Assembly (NCBI GenBank): GCA_016223105.1
Contig: JACRPR010000210.1
Location: forward strand, 1 to 40,179
Length of the DNA stretch: 40,179 nucleotides
Direction of reading: 5' to 3'
Source of the DNA: Chloroflexota bacterium
GTDB taxonomy: Bacteria > Chloroflexota > Anaerolineae > UBA4142
The notes below the pieces were generated by a model. That model saw only the letters and a program-made list of their open reading frames with translations. It did no database searches and had not been told where the DNA came from. The translations under genes were made by a program, and so were the position numbers. Shown here in pieces: positions 8,238 to 17,000 of the stretch. Positions within the stretch are counted from its first letter, which is position 1, and each line of letters begins with the position of its first letter.

Positions 8238-8402
8238 TGATCCGCGAATCACGCGAATTTTCGCGAATGATTTTTGGAGGGTGTTCGTCGTGCGGCACGT
8301 AACGCAGTGGAGCGCCGCATCGAATTACGCGACTCTGCTTCGCTTCGTCGCTCACTACGAACACAAGTTTTTATTCGCGCGATTCGCGTTATTCGCGGAT
8401 TA
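8238..8402. repeat. 165-bp repeat element with ~33-bp terminal inverted repeats (GATCCGCGAAT family)
   Basis: The left arm 8238-8270 and right arm 8371-8402 are near-perfect inverted repeats (ATCCGCGAAT, ACGCGAAT and CGCGAAT units). A second inner inverted repeat GTGTTCGT/ACGAACAC (8281-8288 with 8357-8364) lies inside. Arms of the same family occur at 33854-34040. The element has no coding capacity and resembles a MITE or compound REP. It fills the gap between lipoprotein paralogs 2 and 3. Confidence 0.75.
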
Positions 8403-8407
8403 AAAAA

Positions 8408-9277
8408 TTATGGCGTCGGTGCGCGGATTTTGAATTGCTCCGCGCCGGGCGGCGCGCTGATTTTGATCGCGGCGTTGCCGAAATCTTGCAAGCGCAAAAT
8501 TAATTGCGCGCTCCCCTTTTCATTCGCGCGGCGCGCGTTGTGCGCGTCAACGTTCACGCTCAATTGATGCGCGAGCCCGTCATCGCACAACCACAATTTC
8601 ACTTCGGCTTGATCCAGGATGCCGAACGGACTTGTGTCCAAGCCGCCGCCGAGCAACGCGCTGATCCCGGTTTCCGCGAATGTTTTCGGCGCAGATTGCC
8701 ACACCTGGCAGGATTGTCCATCCAAACTTTCGCGCGCGCTGGTTTGATATTTCGCGTTCCCGGCTTGCGCGATGAAATCGTCCAAAATATCTTCCGGCGT
8801 AAACGGCGCGCGCGCCGCATCCGCGAGATCGGGCGTAACGATGTACCATTTCGTCGCGCTCGGCAAACCGAGCGCGCGCGCGCCTTTGACAAAGTACTGT
8901 CCGTTCAGCACGGTCAACTCGATTTGCTCCGCGCCGAGTTGATACGCGTAATGCGAATTGCCCTGGGCAACTTCACCTTTGAGGTTGAGCGCGAACGGCG
9001 GCGCGCTCGCCGATTTCACATTCAATTGCAAATTCGCGCGATAGGTTTGCGCGGCTTGCGTTTTTTTCAACGCGGTGTTGATCGGCGATGGCGTGGGCGG
9101 CGCGAGCGAGGGCGTGATGATCGCGGTTGGCAAGCGCACCGGTGTCGCGATTGTCGTGGGCAGAGGCGTGCTCAAAAACGCGGTCGGCGCTTCGGGCGAT
9201 GGCGTCGTCGCGGTAGGAAGCGCGTCGCACGCGACAACGATCAGCGCGAGCAAAACAAACGCGAGAGATTTGTTCAT
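8408..9277 (-). CDS. Lipoprotein of the local three-member family (paralog 3)
   Basis: The protein has 289 aa. The signal peptide ends in VVAC with Cys17 as the lipidation site, followed by a Thr/Pro-rich linker to about residue 65. The C-terminal domain has the family blocks LNGQYFVKGARALGL, SATKWYIVTPD, DGQSCQVWQS and LWLCDDGLAHQ...EKG...LQDFGNAAIKISAPPG. No ribosome site precedes the ATG. Instead a -10 box lies 6 nt upstream, so the mRNA is probably leaderless. It is the last of three tandem, independently promoted paralogs on this strand and is divergent from the glycosyltransferase at 9413. The role at the cell surface is unknown. Confidence 0.83.
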   Translation of the reverse strand: MNKSLAFVLLALIVVACDALPTATTPSPEAPTAFLSTPLPTTIATPVRLPTAIITPSLAPPTPSPINTALKKTQAAQTYRANLQLNVKSASAPPFALNLKGEVAQGNSHYAYQLGAEQIELTVLNGQYFVKGARALGLPSATKWYIVTPDLADAARAPFTPEDILDDFIAQAGNAKYQTSARESLDGQSCQVWQSAPKTFAETGISALLGGGLDTSPFGILDQAEVKLWLCDDGLAHQLSVNVDAHNARRANEKGSAQLILRLQDFGNAAIKISAPPGAEQFKIRAPTP

Positions 9278-9283
9278 ACGCGC

Positions 9284-9312
9284 AGTTTACCGCGAATGAG
9301 ATTTTTTCGCAA
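9284..9312 (-). promoter_or_regulatory. Promoter of paralog 3, predicted leaderless
   Basis: Minus strand: TTGCGA (9312-9307), a 17-bp spacer, TAAACT (9289-9284), then 6 nt to the ATG at 9277. The expected start point coincides with the A of ATG. Confidence 0.6.
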
Positions 9313-9318
9313 TCCGTA

Positions 9319-9365
9319 GCGCGGGCGGCTCGCCCGCCGCGCGATTGCGGGCGAGCCGCCCGCGC
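9319..9365. repeat. REP-like perfect palindrome between divergent promoters
   Basis: A perfect 19-bp GC-only stem (9319-9337 with 9347-9365) with a 9-nt loop and no T run. It lies exactly between the two divergent promoters at 9284-9312 and 9378-9406. It looks like a repetitive extragenic palindrome, possibly insulating the two units. Confidence 0.75.
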
Positions 9366-9377
9366 CACATTTGCAAT

Positions 9378-9406
9378 TTGTCCTACGCGGTTGATTGTGC
9401 TAGAAT
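9378..9406 (+). promoter_or_regulatory. Promoter of the glycosyltransferase gene, predicted leaderless
   Basis: TTGTCC (9378-9383), a 17-bp spacer, TAGAAT (9401-9406) with an upstream TGC, then 6 nt to the GTG start at 9413. The start point should fall on the start codon. Confidence 0.6.
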
Positions 9407-9412
9407 CGCGGC

Positions 9413-10321
9413 GTGATCGAACTGGGCATTGTGATCGTCAACTATAACACGCGCGACCGGCTCCGCGATTGTTTGCGCTCGCTCGACGCGAGTCGCGGCG
9501 CGGAATTTATCACCTACGTCGTGGATAATTGCTCGACCGACGCGAGCGCGGCAATGGTGCGCGATGAATTTCCGCGCGTGCACTTGATCGCGAGCGAACA
9601 CAACGGCGGTTATTCGTATGCAAACAATCTCGGCTTGCGCGCGATTCTCGCGCGCAACCCGGTTCCGCCGTACGTGTTACTGCTCAACCCCGATACCGTG
9701 TTGCCGCCCGATGCGCTCGCGCAGATGCTCGCGTTTATGGAACAACATCCGCAAGCTGGGATCGCGGGTCCCAAACTCGTAATGGCAAGCGGCAAACTTG
9801 ATCTTGCGTGCCGCCGCAGTTTTCCCACGCCGGAACTTTCGATCTATCACGTCCTGGGATTGGACGAACGATTTCCCAAGAGCAAATTTTTCGCGCGCTA
9901 CAATATGACCTTCCTCGACGAAAACCAGGTCGCGCAAGTGGATTCGGTCGTCGGCGCGTTTATGCTGATGCGAACGCGCGCGCTCCAACAAGTTGGCTTG
10001 CTCGACGAATCGTACTTTATGTACGGCGAAGACCTTGATCTCGCGTTGCGAATCAAACGCAAAGGTTGGCAAGTGTTTTATAATCCGGCGGTCGAGGTTT
10101 TGCATTACAAACGCGAATCGTCGAAACAATCCGCGCGCGCGCAGTACGAGTTTTGGCGCGCGGGCTATATTTTTTACAAACGCCATTACGCGGCGACAAC
10201 TGCTTTGCCAATGCACTGGCTTGTTTTGTTCGGACTCGTCATCAAAGGCGGTCGCCCACTCGCGCGCGAAATGATGCGCCCGCTCGCGCCCGCGCCAAAT
10301 CACGCGGAGATTTTGGGATGA
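9413..10321 (+). CDS. Family 2 glycosyltransferase (rhamnosyltransferase-like)
   Basis: The protein has 302 aa from a GTG with no ribosome site (leaderless promoter). The GT-A fold is evident: [13 protein letters not shown] at the N-terminus, [18 protein letters not shown] for the nucleotide-sugar site, LLLNPDT as the DxD-like metal motif near residue 95, and [11 protein letters not shown]...[19 protein letters not shown], which contains the catalytic acidic ED/LDL segment. The layout is that of WbbL-type cytoplasmic transferases that add sugars to lipid-linked precursors. Its stop overlaps the start of the next gene by ATGA, coupling it to a polyprenyl-phosphate sugar transferase. The pair probably builds the first sugars of a surface polysaccharide. 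Confidence 0.9.
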   Translation: MIELGIVIVNYNTRDRLRDCLRSLDASRGAEFITYVVDNCSTDASAAMVRDEFPRVHLIASEHNGGYSYANNLGLRAILARNPVPPYVLLLNPDTVLPPDALAQMLAFMEQHPQAGIAGPKLVMASGKLDLACRRSFPTPELSIYHVLGLDERFPKSKFFARYNMTFLDENQVAQVDSVVGAFMLMRTRALQQVGLLDESYFMYGEDLDLALRIKRKGWQVFYNPAVEVLHYKRESSKQSARAQYEFWRAGYIFYKRHYAATTALPMHWLVLFGLVIKGGRPLAREMMRPLAPAPNHAEILG

Positions 10322-11715
10322 AGCGGCACGCGCAACTCGTGTTTACCGCGACGCTCGTCGCGATGGATATCGCGATGACGATGCTCGCGTTTTTCCTCGC
10401 GTATCTGTTGCGCCCGCGCGAAGCAACGCCGAACGCGGTGATTCTGCCGTTCGCGAATTACCTTGGGATGATGATCCTCAGCGTCGCCGCGCTCAACGTC
10501 GTTTTCTTTTTTCACAAACTCTATCATCTGCGCCGCGGCACGACGCGCCTCGACGAATTGTATTCCGTCTTTTCCGCGGTTTCGATCAGCGTGATCGTCG
10601 GCGTCGCGCTCACCGCGTTCGTTTATCGCAGTGACCTGGATTATCCGCGGATGATGATCGTGTACTTTTGGGCGTTCGCGTTGATCTGGATCGGCATCGG
10701 ACGGATCGCGCATCATCATTTTCGCTCGACGTTGTACAAACGCGGCTGGAGCGAATCGCGCACATTGATCGTCGGCGCGGGCGAAGCCGGGCATATCATT
10801 CTCGAAAAAATTCGCGTCTCGCCGCATCTCGGTTATCGCCCGATCGGTTTTCTCGACGATGAGCGCGCGGGGCAAACGGTTTTGAAATTGCCGGTGCTGG
10901 GACGCGTCGATCAACTCGGCGAGATTGTCGCGCAACACCAGGTGGACGAAGTGATCGTCGCTTTGCCGGAAGCGTCGCACCAGGATTTGCTTTCGGTGAT
11001 TTCGCGCTGTGAAGATGGGCGCGTCAGCATCAAAGTTTTTCCCGATGTGTTTCAAATTATGGCGGCGGAAGTCAACATCGGTGATTTGAACGGCTTGCCG
11101 CTGTTGACGATGCGCGATGTCGCGATGCGCGGTTGGCGGCTGACGGTCAAACGGATCGTGGATGTTGGGATTAGCGCGCTTGTGTTGGTGTTTGGATCGC
11201 CGTTTTTATTTTTGCTCGCGCTTTTGGTGAAACTTGATTCGCCGGGTCCGGCGTTGTATTGGCAAGAGCGAATGGGGTTGGATGCGCGTCCGTTTCCGTG
11301 TTTCAAATTTCGTTCGATGCGCCAGGACGCGGAAGCGGAGACGGGACCGGTGTGGGCAACCGCCGGCGATCCGCGGCGCACGCGCGTTGGTGGATTTTTG
11401 CGGCGGTACTCGCTGGACGAACTGCCGAATTTTGTCAACGTCTTCCTGGGGCAGATGAGTCTCGTGGGTCCGCGCCCGGAGCGCCCGGTGTTTGTCGAAC
11501 AGTTCCGGCAAATGGTGCCGCGCTATATGGAACGGCATCACGAAAAAGCCGGGATTACCGGCTGGGCGCAGGTGAATGGTTTGCGCGGCGATACTTCGAT
11601 TTGGGAACGCACCAAGTACGATTTGTACTATGTCGAGCATTGGTCGCTGTGGCTCGATTTCAAAATTATGATTTTAACGGTCGTGCGGTTTCTGCGCGAT
11701 CCGAATGCGTACTAA
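10318..11715 (+). CDS. Polyprenyl-phosphate glycosyl-1-phosphate transferase (WcaJ/WbaP-like)
   Basis: The protein has 465 aa from the ATG at 10318, which overlaps the stop of the glycosyltransferase. Four N-terminal membrane helices lie roughly between residues 8 and 125. A central Rossmann-like CoA-binding_3 domain begins at [10 protein letters not shown], followed by a reentrant helix and the catalytic bacterial sugar transferase domain ([11 protein letters not shown] to the C-terminus). Catalytic-domain marks are [30 protein letters not shown] and [13 protein letters not shown]. The enzyme transfers a sugar-1-phosphate from a nucleotide sugar to undecaprenyl phosphate, starting exopolysaccharide or glycan assembly. 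The donor sugar is not predictable. It ends at a strong terminator. Confidence 0.93.
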   Translation: MKRHAQLVFTATLVAMDIAMTMLAFFLAYLLRPREATPNAVILPFANYLGMMILSVAALNVVFFFHKLYHLRRGTTRLDELYSVFSAVSISVIVGVALTAFVYRSDLDYPRMMIVYFWAFALIWIGIGRIAHHHFRSTLYKRGWSESRTLIVGAGEAGHIILEKIRVSPHLGYRPIGFLDDERAGQTVLKLPVLGRVDQLGEIVAQHQVDEVIVALPEASHQDLLSVISRCEDGRVSIKVFPDVFQIMAAEVNIGDLNGLPLLTMRDVAMRGWRLTVKRIVDVGISALVLVFGSPFLFLLALLVKLDSPGPALYWQERMGLDARPFPCFKFRSMRQDAEAETGPVWATAGDPRRTRVGGFLRRYSLDELPNFVNVFLGQMSLVGPRPERPVFVEQFRQMVPRYMERHHEKAGITGWAQVNGLRGDTSIWERTKYDLYYVEHWSLWLDFKIMILTVVRFLRDPNAY

Positions 11716-11730
11716 TGAACCAGGAACAAG

Positions 11731-11772
11731 AATCCCGGCTTTCTTCAAACGGAGAAAGCCGGGATTTTCATT
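11731..11772 (+). terminator. Intrinsic terminator after the sugar transferase
   Basis: A 14-bp stem (11731-11744 with 11753-11766), an 8-nt loop, then TTTTCATTT. It closes the two-gene glycan unit before the convergent kinase gene. Confidence 0.85.
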
Positions 11773-11812
11773 TGCGTTCACACGAACCATTCGGTGCGAG
11801 ACTCTGCGCGCG

Positions 11813-12631
11813 TTACACGATCGTCGTCACGCGCGGATCAAAGTTATTGTCTCGACCATTTTCGCGCGCGGCACGCGGCAGAGTAAAGTGAAACACACTG
11901 CCCTGGTTCGGCGCGCTCTCCACCCAAATTCTGCCGCGATGTGATTCGACAAGCACCTTGACCACCGCGAGACCAAGTCCCAATCCGTTATGTTGGCGCG
12001 TGAGTGGATCACTGGATTGATAAAACCGCTCGAACACGCGCGTTTGTTCCTCGCGCGAAATCCCCAAACCCTGGTCGCGTACGCTAACGATGATTTCGTG
12101 CGCGTCTACGCGCGCGCCGATAGTAATCGTGCCGCCGCGCGGCGAAAACTTGAGCGCGTTCGAAATCAAGTTGGTCAGGATCAACGCCAAGCGATCGCGA
12201 TCCGCGCGCACGTACACTGTGGCGTCGATCTGGGTCTTGGCGACAAGCGCGCGTTCGTCCAATTCTTGCTGACGGCGCGCGACGACATCTTGAACCACCT
12301 GGCTCAACGCGAGCGTGTCCAAGTGCAGAGCCAATTCTCCTAGATCGTGTTGTTGCAGGGTGGACACGGCATCCACGAGATGTTTCAGTTGCCGCGCTTG
12401 CGCGACGACGATGTGCGCGTATTCCTTCGCGGTGCCGAGCGATTCATCTTCGAGAATTTTGGCATAGCCGAGCAAAATCGCGAGCGGGTTGCGAAATTCG
12501 TGCGCGGTAAGCGCGACAAATTTGCGCTTGGTCTGTTCGACCCGGCGCAATTCCGCGCGCAAGCGTTCTTGCTCGCGCAATAAAGTGGGGTGATCATTTT
12601 CCGGCTGAAGGGGTAGTGCTGAAGTGTTCAT
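11813..12631 (-). CDS. Soluble sensor histidine kinase
   Basis: The protein has 272 aa. A short N-terminal coiled coil (about residues 15-38) leads straight into the HisKA dimerisation domain, with the phosphorylated His in LTAHEFRNPL (near residue 44). The HATPase domain follows with the N box NLISNALKFSP, the G1 box DQGLGI and the G2 box GLGLGLAVVK. There are no membrane helices and no PAS, GAF or other sensor domain, so it must sense through a partner or through its coiled coil. No response regulator is adjacent; the nearest unpaired one is at 20228-20929. It is last on the minus strand behind the small-peptide/DUF5317/Os1348 genes but separated from them by the structured element at 12676-12819, so co-transcription is uncertain. 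Confidence 0.9.
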   Translation of the reverse strand: MNTSALPLQPENDHPTLLREQERLRAELRRVEQTKRKFVALTAHEFRNPLAILLGYAKILEDESLGTAKEYAHIVVAQARQLKHLVDAVSTLQQHDLGELALHLDTLALSQVVQDVVARRQQELDERALVAKTQIDATVYVRADRDRLALILTNLISNALKFSPRGGTITIGARVDAHEIIVSVRDQGLGISREEQTRVFERFYQSSDPLTRQHNGLGLGLAVVKVLVESHRGRIWVESAPNQGSVFHFTLPRAARENGRDNNFDPRVTTIV

Positions 12632-12675
12632 GTAAACCTATATGTGCCGGGCGGCGCGTGCGTGATCCGTTAGCG

Positions 12676-12819
12676 AGTGTTTTGAAATTCAATCGGCGGT
12701 TAGAAACCGCGTCGACCCAAAGTGAAATCGCCCTGCGGCGATTGATTCCAAACCGACGAAGATCGGTTTTGCCGTGAGTTGCCGCGATTTCAATCGCCCG
12801 AACTGAATTTCAAAACACT
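12676..12819. repeat. 144-bp structured element with perfect 16-bp terminal inverted repeats
   Basis: The ends AGTGTTTTGAAATTCA (12676-12691) and its exact complement (12804-12819) enclose three small stem-loops: 12696-12701/12705-12710, 12726-12732/12737-12743 and 12750-12756/12763-12769. There is no coding capacity. It begins 3 nt after the stop of the Os1348-like peptide gene. It could be a MITE-like insertion, or a long transcribed structure that ends or stabilises that operon's mRNA. The motif GAAATTCAATCG is shared with the hairpin at 32650-32695. Confidence 0.72.
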
Positions 12820-12822
12820 TTC

Positions 12823-13083
12823 TTAGGCGTATCGCGTACGCGCGCCCGGTAATGTGAGGACCGGCGGATCAAGTCTGCCTTGTGCGCGCGTGATCCAGGT
12901 ATCGAGTTGCCCGGCAAATTGCGCGAGCGAGTCCGCGCGAATTTCCATCACGGCATTCACCTCGTCGTTGGATAAATTGAAATTTGAAATGACGCGGCGG
13001 CGCGATCCGTTCAACAATTGCTTGCGAAATCCCGAGTCCACGATTGCCGCGCCGACGACCGCTTGCAATGATTCGTATGCCAT
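12823..13083 (-). CDS. Os1348-like NHLP-clan small protein (RiPP-precursor-like)
   Basis: The protein has 86 aa with a GGAGGA ribosome site. The first 65 residues (from MAYESLQAVVGAAIVDSGF through NGSRRRVISNFNLS to IRADSLAQFAGQLDTWI) look like the Os1348 family of the nitrile-hydratase-leader-peptide clan. That clan contains leader regions of ribosomally made modified peptides as well as stand-alone proteins. The tail (about residues 66-86: TRAQGRLDPPVLTLPGARTRYA) lacks Cys and has few Ser/Thr, so a lanthipeptide or thiopeptide core is not obvious. No maturase, transporter or modifying enzyme is adjacent. It is the last gene after a 41-aa peptide and a DUF5317 membrane protein, and lies downstream of a BTAD regulator. 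Family assignment is from memory of the consensus and is moderately certain; function unknown. Confidence 0.7.
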   Translation of the reverse strand: MAYESLQAVVGAAIVDSGFRKQLLNGSRRRVISNFNLSNDEVNAVMEIRADSLAQFAGQLDTWITRAQGRLDPPVLTLPGARTRYA

Positions 13084-13119
13084 AAAAGAGTCTCCTCCGA
13101 GGATATAAATACGCGCGGA

Positions 13120-13689
13120 TCACGCTGGGCGCGCCGCGCGCATTGCAGTTTGAATTAACCTGATCGCGCCGAGCGCGATCAGCACATCGCCAAAACTAAA
13201 CACGGTTGGAAGCGGAAACGGCGGCGGCACAACAAAAATGTCCGAGAGCCACCACGCCAGCGTCGCCGCGCGCGGAAGCACAATGTCTTTGCTTCCCATC
13301 ACGCGCGCGCCCGGCTCCATGCTCATCACCTTGCGCGTGTGTCCGACTTGCTCCAATGCTTCCGGCGTGATCGGCATATAGCCGCCGTTCAACAGCATCA
13401 CGGAAAAATTAGCGAGCAATCCCGCGCCAACCAATGCCATTCCCGGCAAGGCGCGATTGCGCGCGACAAGAATAAACAGGAGCAAGTATGAAATTGCGAG
13501 CAAAGCGACGCGTGGACTGCTCAGTCCCTGATTTACCGGTTCGGGAAAGTAAATCAAATAGACTTGCAGTCCAAACGCGACGAGTGCAATCCAGCCCGCT
13601 TGGAGCGGCACATCCGCGAGCCGCTTTAAACTCCCGCCGCGCACCAGCGCAATGCCAACCGCGATCAAAACCGCAACGGCGAGGATCAT
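13120..13689 (-). CDS. DUF5317 family membrane protein
   Basis: The protein has 189 aa and is strongly hydrophobic. About five membrane segments are visible: residues 1-17, 30-49, 60-77, 83-101 and, near the C-terminus, 160-178. A conserved-looking loop lies between the fourth and fifth, NGGYMPITPEALEQVGH followed by SKDIVLPRAATLAWWLSDIF, which matches the DUF5317 pattern. Biochemical role unknown. It lies 11 bp after the small 41-aa peptide gene and 36 bp before the Os1348-like gene on the same strand, so the three form an operon. The recurrent pairing of a membrane protein with a leader-type small protein suggests export or anchoring, but that is inference. Confidence 0.82.
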   Translation of the reverse strand: MILAVAVLIAVGIALVRGGSLKRLADVPLQAGWIALVAFGLQVYLIYFPEPVNQGLSSPRVALLAISYLLLFILVARNRALPGMALVGAGLLANFSVMLLNGGYMPITPEALEQVGHTRKVMSMEPGARVMGSKDIVLPRAATLAWWLSDIFVVPPPFPLPTVFSFGDVLIALGAIRLIQTAMRAARPA

Positions 13690-13700
13690 AGCGCCGCGAC

Positions 13701-13826
13701 TTAACCGCTAAATCCGCCAAATCCATCCGGCGCGCCGCCCGCGAGCGCCATCGCCAACAACGCCAGCAAAACGTAAATGACGCGCACCCAAGTTGGATTC
13801 GTCGTGAGCAGATTCCAGTTTTTCAT
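13701..13826 (-). CDS. 41-aa small membrane peptide
   Basis: A short gene read directly from the sequence: ATG at 13826-13824, TAA at 13703-13701, preceded by a near-ideal GAGGAGG ribosome site 6 nt upstream. The peptide starts MKNWNLLTTNPTWVRVIY, continues with one hydrophobic helix (VLLALLAMALAGG, about residues 19-31), and ends in a Gly/Phe-rich tail GGAPDGFGGFSG. It is the first gene of the unit with DUF5317 and the Os1348-like protein, directly behind a promoter with SARP-like direct repeats. It could be a small membrane regulator, a signal peptide-like pheromone or a precursor peptide. I recognise no family. The ribosome site, operon position and promoter support a real gene. Confidence 0.72.
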   Translation of the reverse strand: MKNWNLLTTNPTWVRVIYVLLALLAMALAGGAPDGFGGFSG

Positions 13827-13853
13827 TTCAATCCTCCTCAAGAATCGTATTTG

Positions 13854-13890
13854 ATTCTATTATCGCCGGGGGTACTCACAAAGTACTCAC
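13854..13890 (-). promoter_or_regulatory. SARP-like direct repeat and -10 box of the small-peptide operon
   Basis: Minus strand: GTGAGTAC (13890-13883), TTT, GTGAGTAC (13879-13872), then 7 bp to GATAAT (13864-13859), overlapping a second possible -10 TAGAAT (13859-13854). There is no good -35 box. Two identical half-sites 11 bp apart, one turn of the helix, placed about 8 bp before the -10, are the known layout for SARP/BTAD activators. The BTAD regulator is encoded immediately upstream (14086-17283). Binding by that protein is inference. Confidence 0.62.
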
Positions 13891-14085
13891 GAAAAGGGTG
13901 TTTTTCGAGGGCTTACCTTAAAATTTTTGATCAAATTCAAAAAAAGAGGCAAAAACGTGGGGTGGCTTTTCAAGCCGTCAGTTGGGTAACAATTAGCAAT
14001 AGGTGGAACGGCGTCCGCCACCTACGTAGGAAACGCTCGCCGTAGCGTTCGGTTGGATTTGTAGAAACCGAGGTTTTGTTTCCAC

Positions 14086-17000
14086 TTAATGCGCGAGCGC
14101 GGGATCGTCGGCGAGGATACGTTCAAAGAGGATTTGGGTTTCTGCGCTGGGCGCGAGGTAAAGTTCGCTTTGCAATATCTGCGCGCACTGCTGATAGGTT
14201 GCCAGCGCGCCGCTTCGATCACCCGCGCGCACTTGCGCGTGCATCAACGCGCGATAAACATCTTCGCGATAATTGTCCTGCGCGAGGATGCGTTGATACA
14301 AGGTGATCGCTTCAGCGAACGCCTGCTGTTGCGCGACGAGGTCCGCCAGCGCGAGCAACGTGTTGAGATAATTTTTTGCGAGCGCGCTCCGAATCGGGAC
14401 GCACCACGCGCTTCCACAATCTTCGAGATAATCGCCCTGGTAGAGCGCGAGCGCGCGACGATACGCGTCGGCGCGTTCGGCATCGTTCGCCGCGCGTTCG
14501 GCTTGGCGCACTGCCGCCTCAAAGTGCGCGATGTCGAAATCCAACTCGACCGCATCGTTGATGCAATAGACACCGTCGGCATAGATCAAACAATCGGGCA
14601 AGAGCGCGCGCCGTAAACGCCAGGCGGTCGAATGAAAAACGCCATTCGCTTTCGCGGCAGGTAACGCGCCCCACAATTCTTCCAGCAATTGATCCTTGCG
14701 CTGACCTTCGGGATGCGCCAACAAAAAAAAGAATAATTCTTTGGTCGCGGCGGATTCCCAATCGCTTTTGGTGACGGGTTTGTCATCTATGCTGATCTGT
14801 CCCGTTCCAAATCCGCGCACGCTCACGCGCGGTTTGGCGGGCGCGGCGCGCGGCTCGGCGACGGCAAGGGGCAACGCGTGCGCTTGATTTAGCGCGCGCG
14901 CCCAATAACCATCCCCGATTTTTTTCGCGCGCGCGTACTCGATCAACGGCGCGAGTTGTTTGCTGTCACCGACGATAAACTGATCCTCGCTCAACCGCAC
15001 TCCGATATCCACCGCAGTTTTGAGATGTGCGCCCGCTTCGCGATATTCGCGTTGCAACCACCGCGCGTGCGCGAGGTGCAGATGCGCGCGCGCCGAATCG
15101 CGTTGCGCGCCGCCGCGTTCGAGCAACTCGACCGCGCGCGTCAAATGTTCGGTCGCGGTTTCCGGATTGCTTTGCGCGTTGCACAAAATTCCGAGCGCAG
15201 TGATCGTCAAGCCGAGTTCATAACTCGACCGATGACTTTCCGCTTGCTCAATCGCTTGATGAATCAAGCGTTCCGCCATGTCTAAATCGCCGGTCAAGCG
15301 AAACGTTTCGCCCAACGCGTTCAAGCCATACGTGATCAAAAATCCTTCGTTGATCTGGCGCGCAGTATCGAACGCGGTTTGATACGCGTCTTGCGCCGCC
15401 GCGTAATCGGCTTGATCACGATACACATCGCCGAGACTTGCCAGCACCAATGCCTCGACGCGCAATTGACCCGAGCGATGCGCGTGGGCGCGCGCCTCGT
15501 TCAACGTTTCAATTGCTTGCGCGGACTGACCGCGCCGATGCTGACTCACGCCGATGCTGTTCAACGTGTTTGCCAACCCGAGTGGATTATCGGCGCGCCG
15601 CCAAAAATCGAGCGCGCGTGCAAAATGTTGCGGCGCGTTGGGGTTGCCCAGCGTGCGATACGCGACGCCGAGGTCTTGATGCACCAGCGCGATTGCCGCA
15701 TCGTCGTCGAGCGCGGTAAATAATTCCAACGCGCTTGATAATTCGCGCGCGCACTTGTCCCATTCACCCAACATCCCGTACGAAATTCCGATCATCCGCC
15801 GCGCGTCGGCAATGTCCCGCCGCGCCGCGTCGCCGAGCATCGGCAGGGCGAGTTCCAGCATCGCGATCGCTTCGTGATACGCGCCTTGCGAACGCCGGCA
15901 CGCGGCTTGCTTGATCAACGTTCTGCCCGCGCCGCCGCGATCCCCCGCGCGTTCATAAATCATCAACGCGCTCGAAAACATTTGCAACGCGTGATCGGAA
16001 TGTCCCGTGTCCGCCCAAATCATTCCGCGCGAAATCAGCAAACCCGGATACTGCTCCACGACTTGACGCGGCAGGGCGTCGATCCATTTGGCGAGCGTCG
16101 TCCAGCGTCCGGCGGCGAAGGTGGCTTGCGCGATTTGTTCGATGGCGGGCGCGGCTTGGTCGAATAAATTCGCGCGGAGCAAATGCGCGATCACTTGATC
16201 GGGCGCGTTGCGCGCGCGAAACATTGCCGCGGCGCGCTGATGCAACGCGCGCCAGCGGTCCGCGTCGGTCTCGCGCAAGCGCGCCCATAAAAATTCCTGG
16301 AACAAGTGATGATAGCGATACCAGGTTTCTTCCTCGTCGAGCCGCGTGATGAATAAATTTTTCTGCTCCAGCGCGATCAACATTTCCGCCGCGTCGCGCG
16401 TTTCGAGCAGTTCAGCGCATAACGCCGGGCTAAGTTGATCGAGCGTCGCGGATTCGAGCAAAAATTTTTGCAGAGCGGGCGGTTGTTGTGCGAACACCTC
16501 GTCCATCAAGTAATTGAACACATTCGTCGGCTGACCTTGCAGGCGCACCAAATCGCGAAACAAGCCGCGCCAGAGCGAATGCGTGGTCAGCAAAATGCCG
16601 GTGATCCAACCCTCGGAATGTTCCGCGAGTTCGCGCGCGTGTGGCTCGGTCAACGCGGTCTGAAAATTTTGCAGAACGAGCGCGCGAATTTCTTCGGCGG
16701 TGAAACGCAAATCGTTCACGCCCAACCCGGCAACTTCTTGCCGCGCGACGAGTCGCGTCAGCGTCAACTTTGCTGGCAGTGTCCGGCTCGCGATAATCAA
16801 GTGCGCGTTTTCCGGCAACAGGCGCAACAGCGTGTCCACGATTTGATTGACCGGCTCAGATTCTTCGATGAGGTGAAAATCGTCCAGCACGAGGATGAAA
16901 AACGTGGGGATGGTTTCGTAAATTTCCGTAACGAGCGTGCCGACGATCACTTCGGCATCGCGTTGCGTCGCGGGATTCTCCAGCAACCCGCGCGTGCGCG

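Noticed and set aside
9319..9365. Strong GC hairpin considered as a terminator
   Set aside because: There is no T run on either strand and it lies between two divergent promoters, so nothing needs terminating there.
12676..12819. Structured element considered as a tRNA or known riboswitch
   Set aside because: No cloverleaf with T- and D-arm signatures, and no riboswitch consensus that I recognise. It follows rather than precedes a gene on the minus strand, and is about 45 nt upstream of the kinase start.
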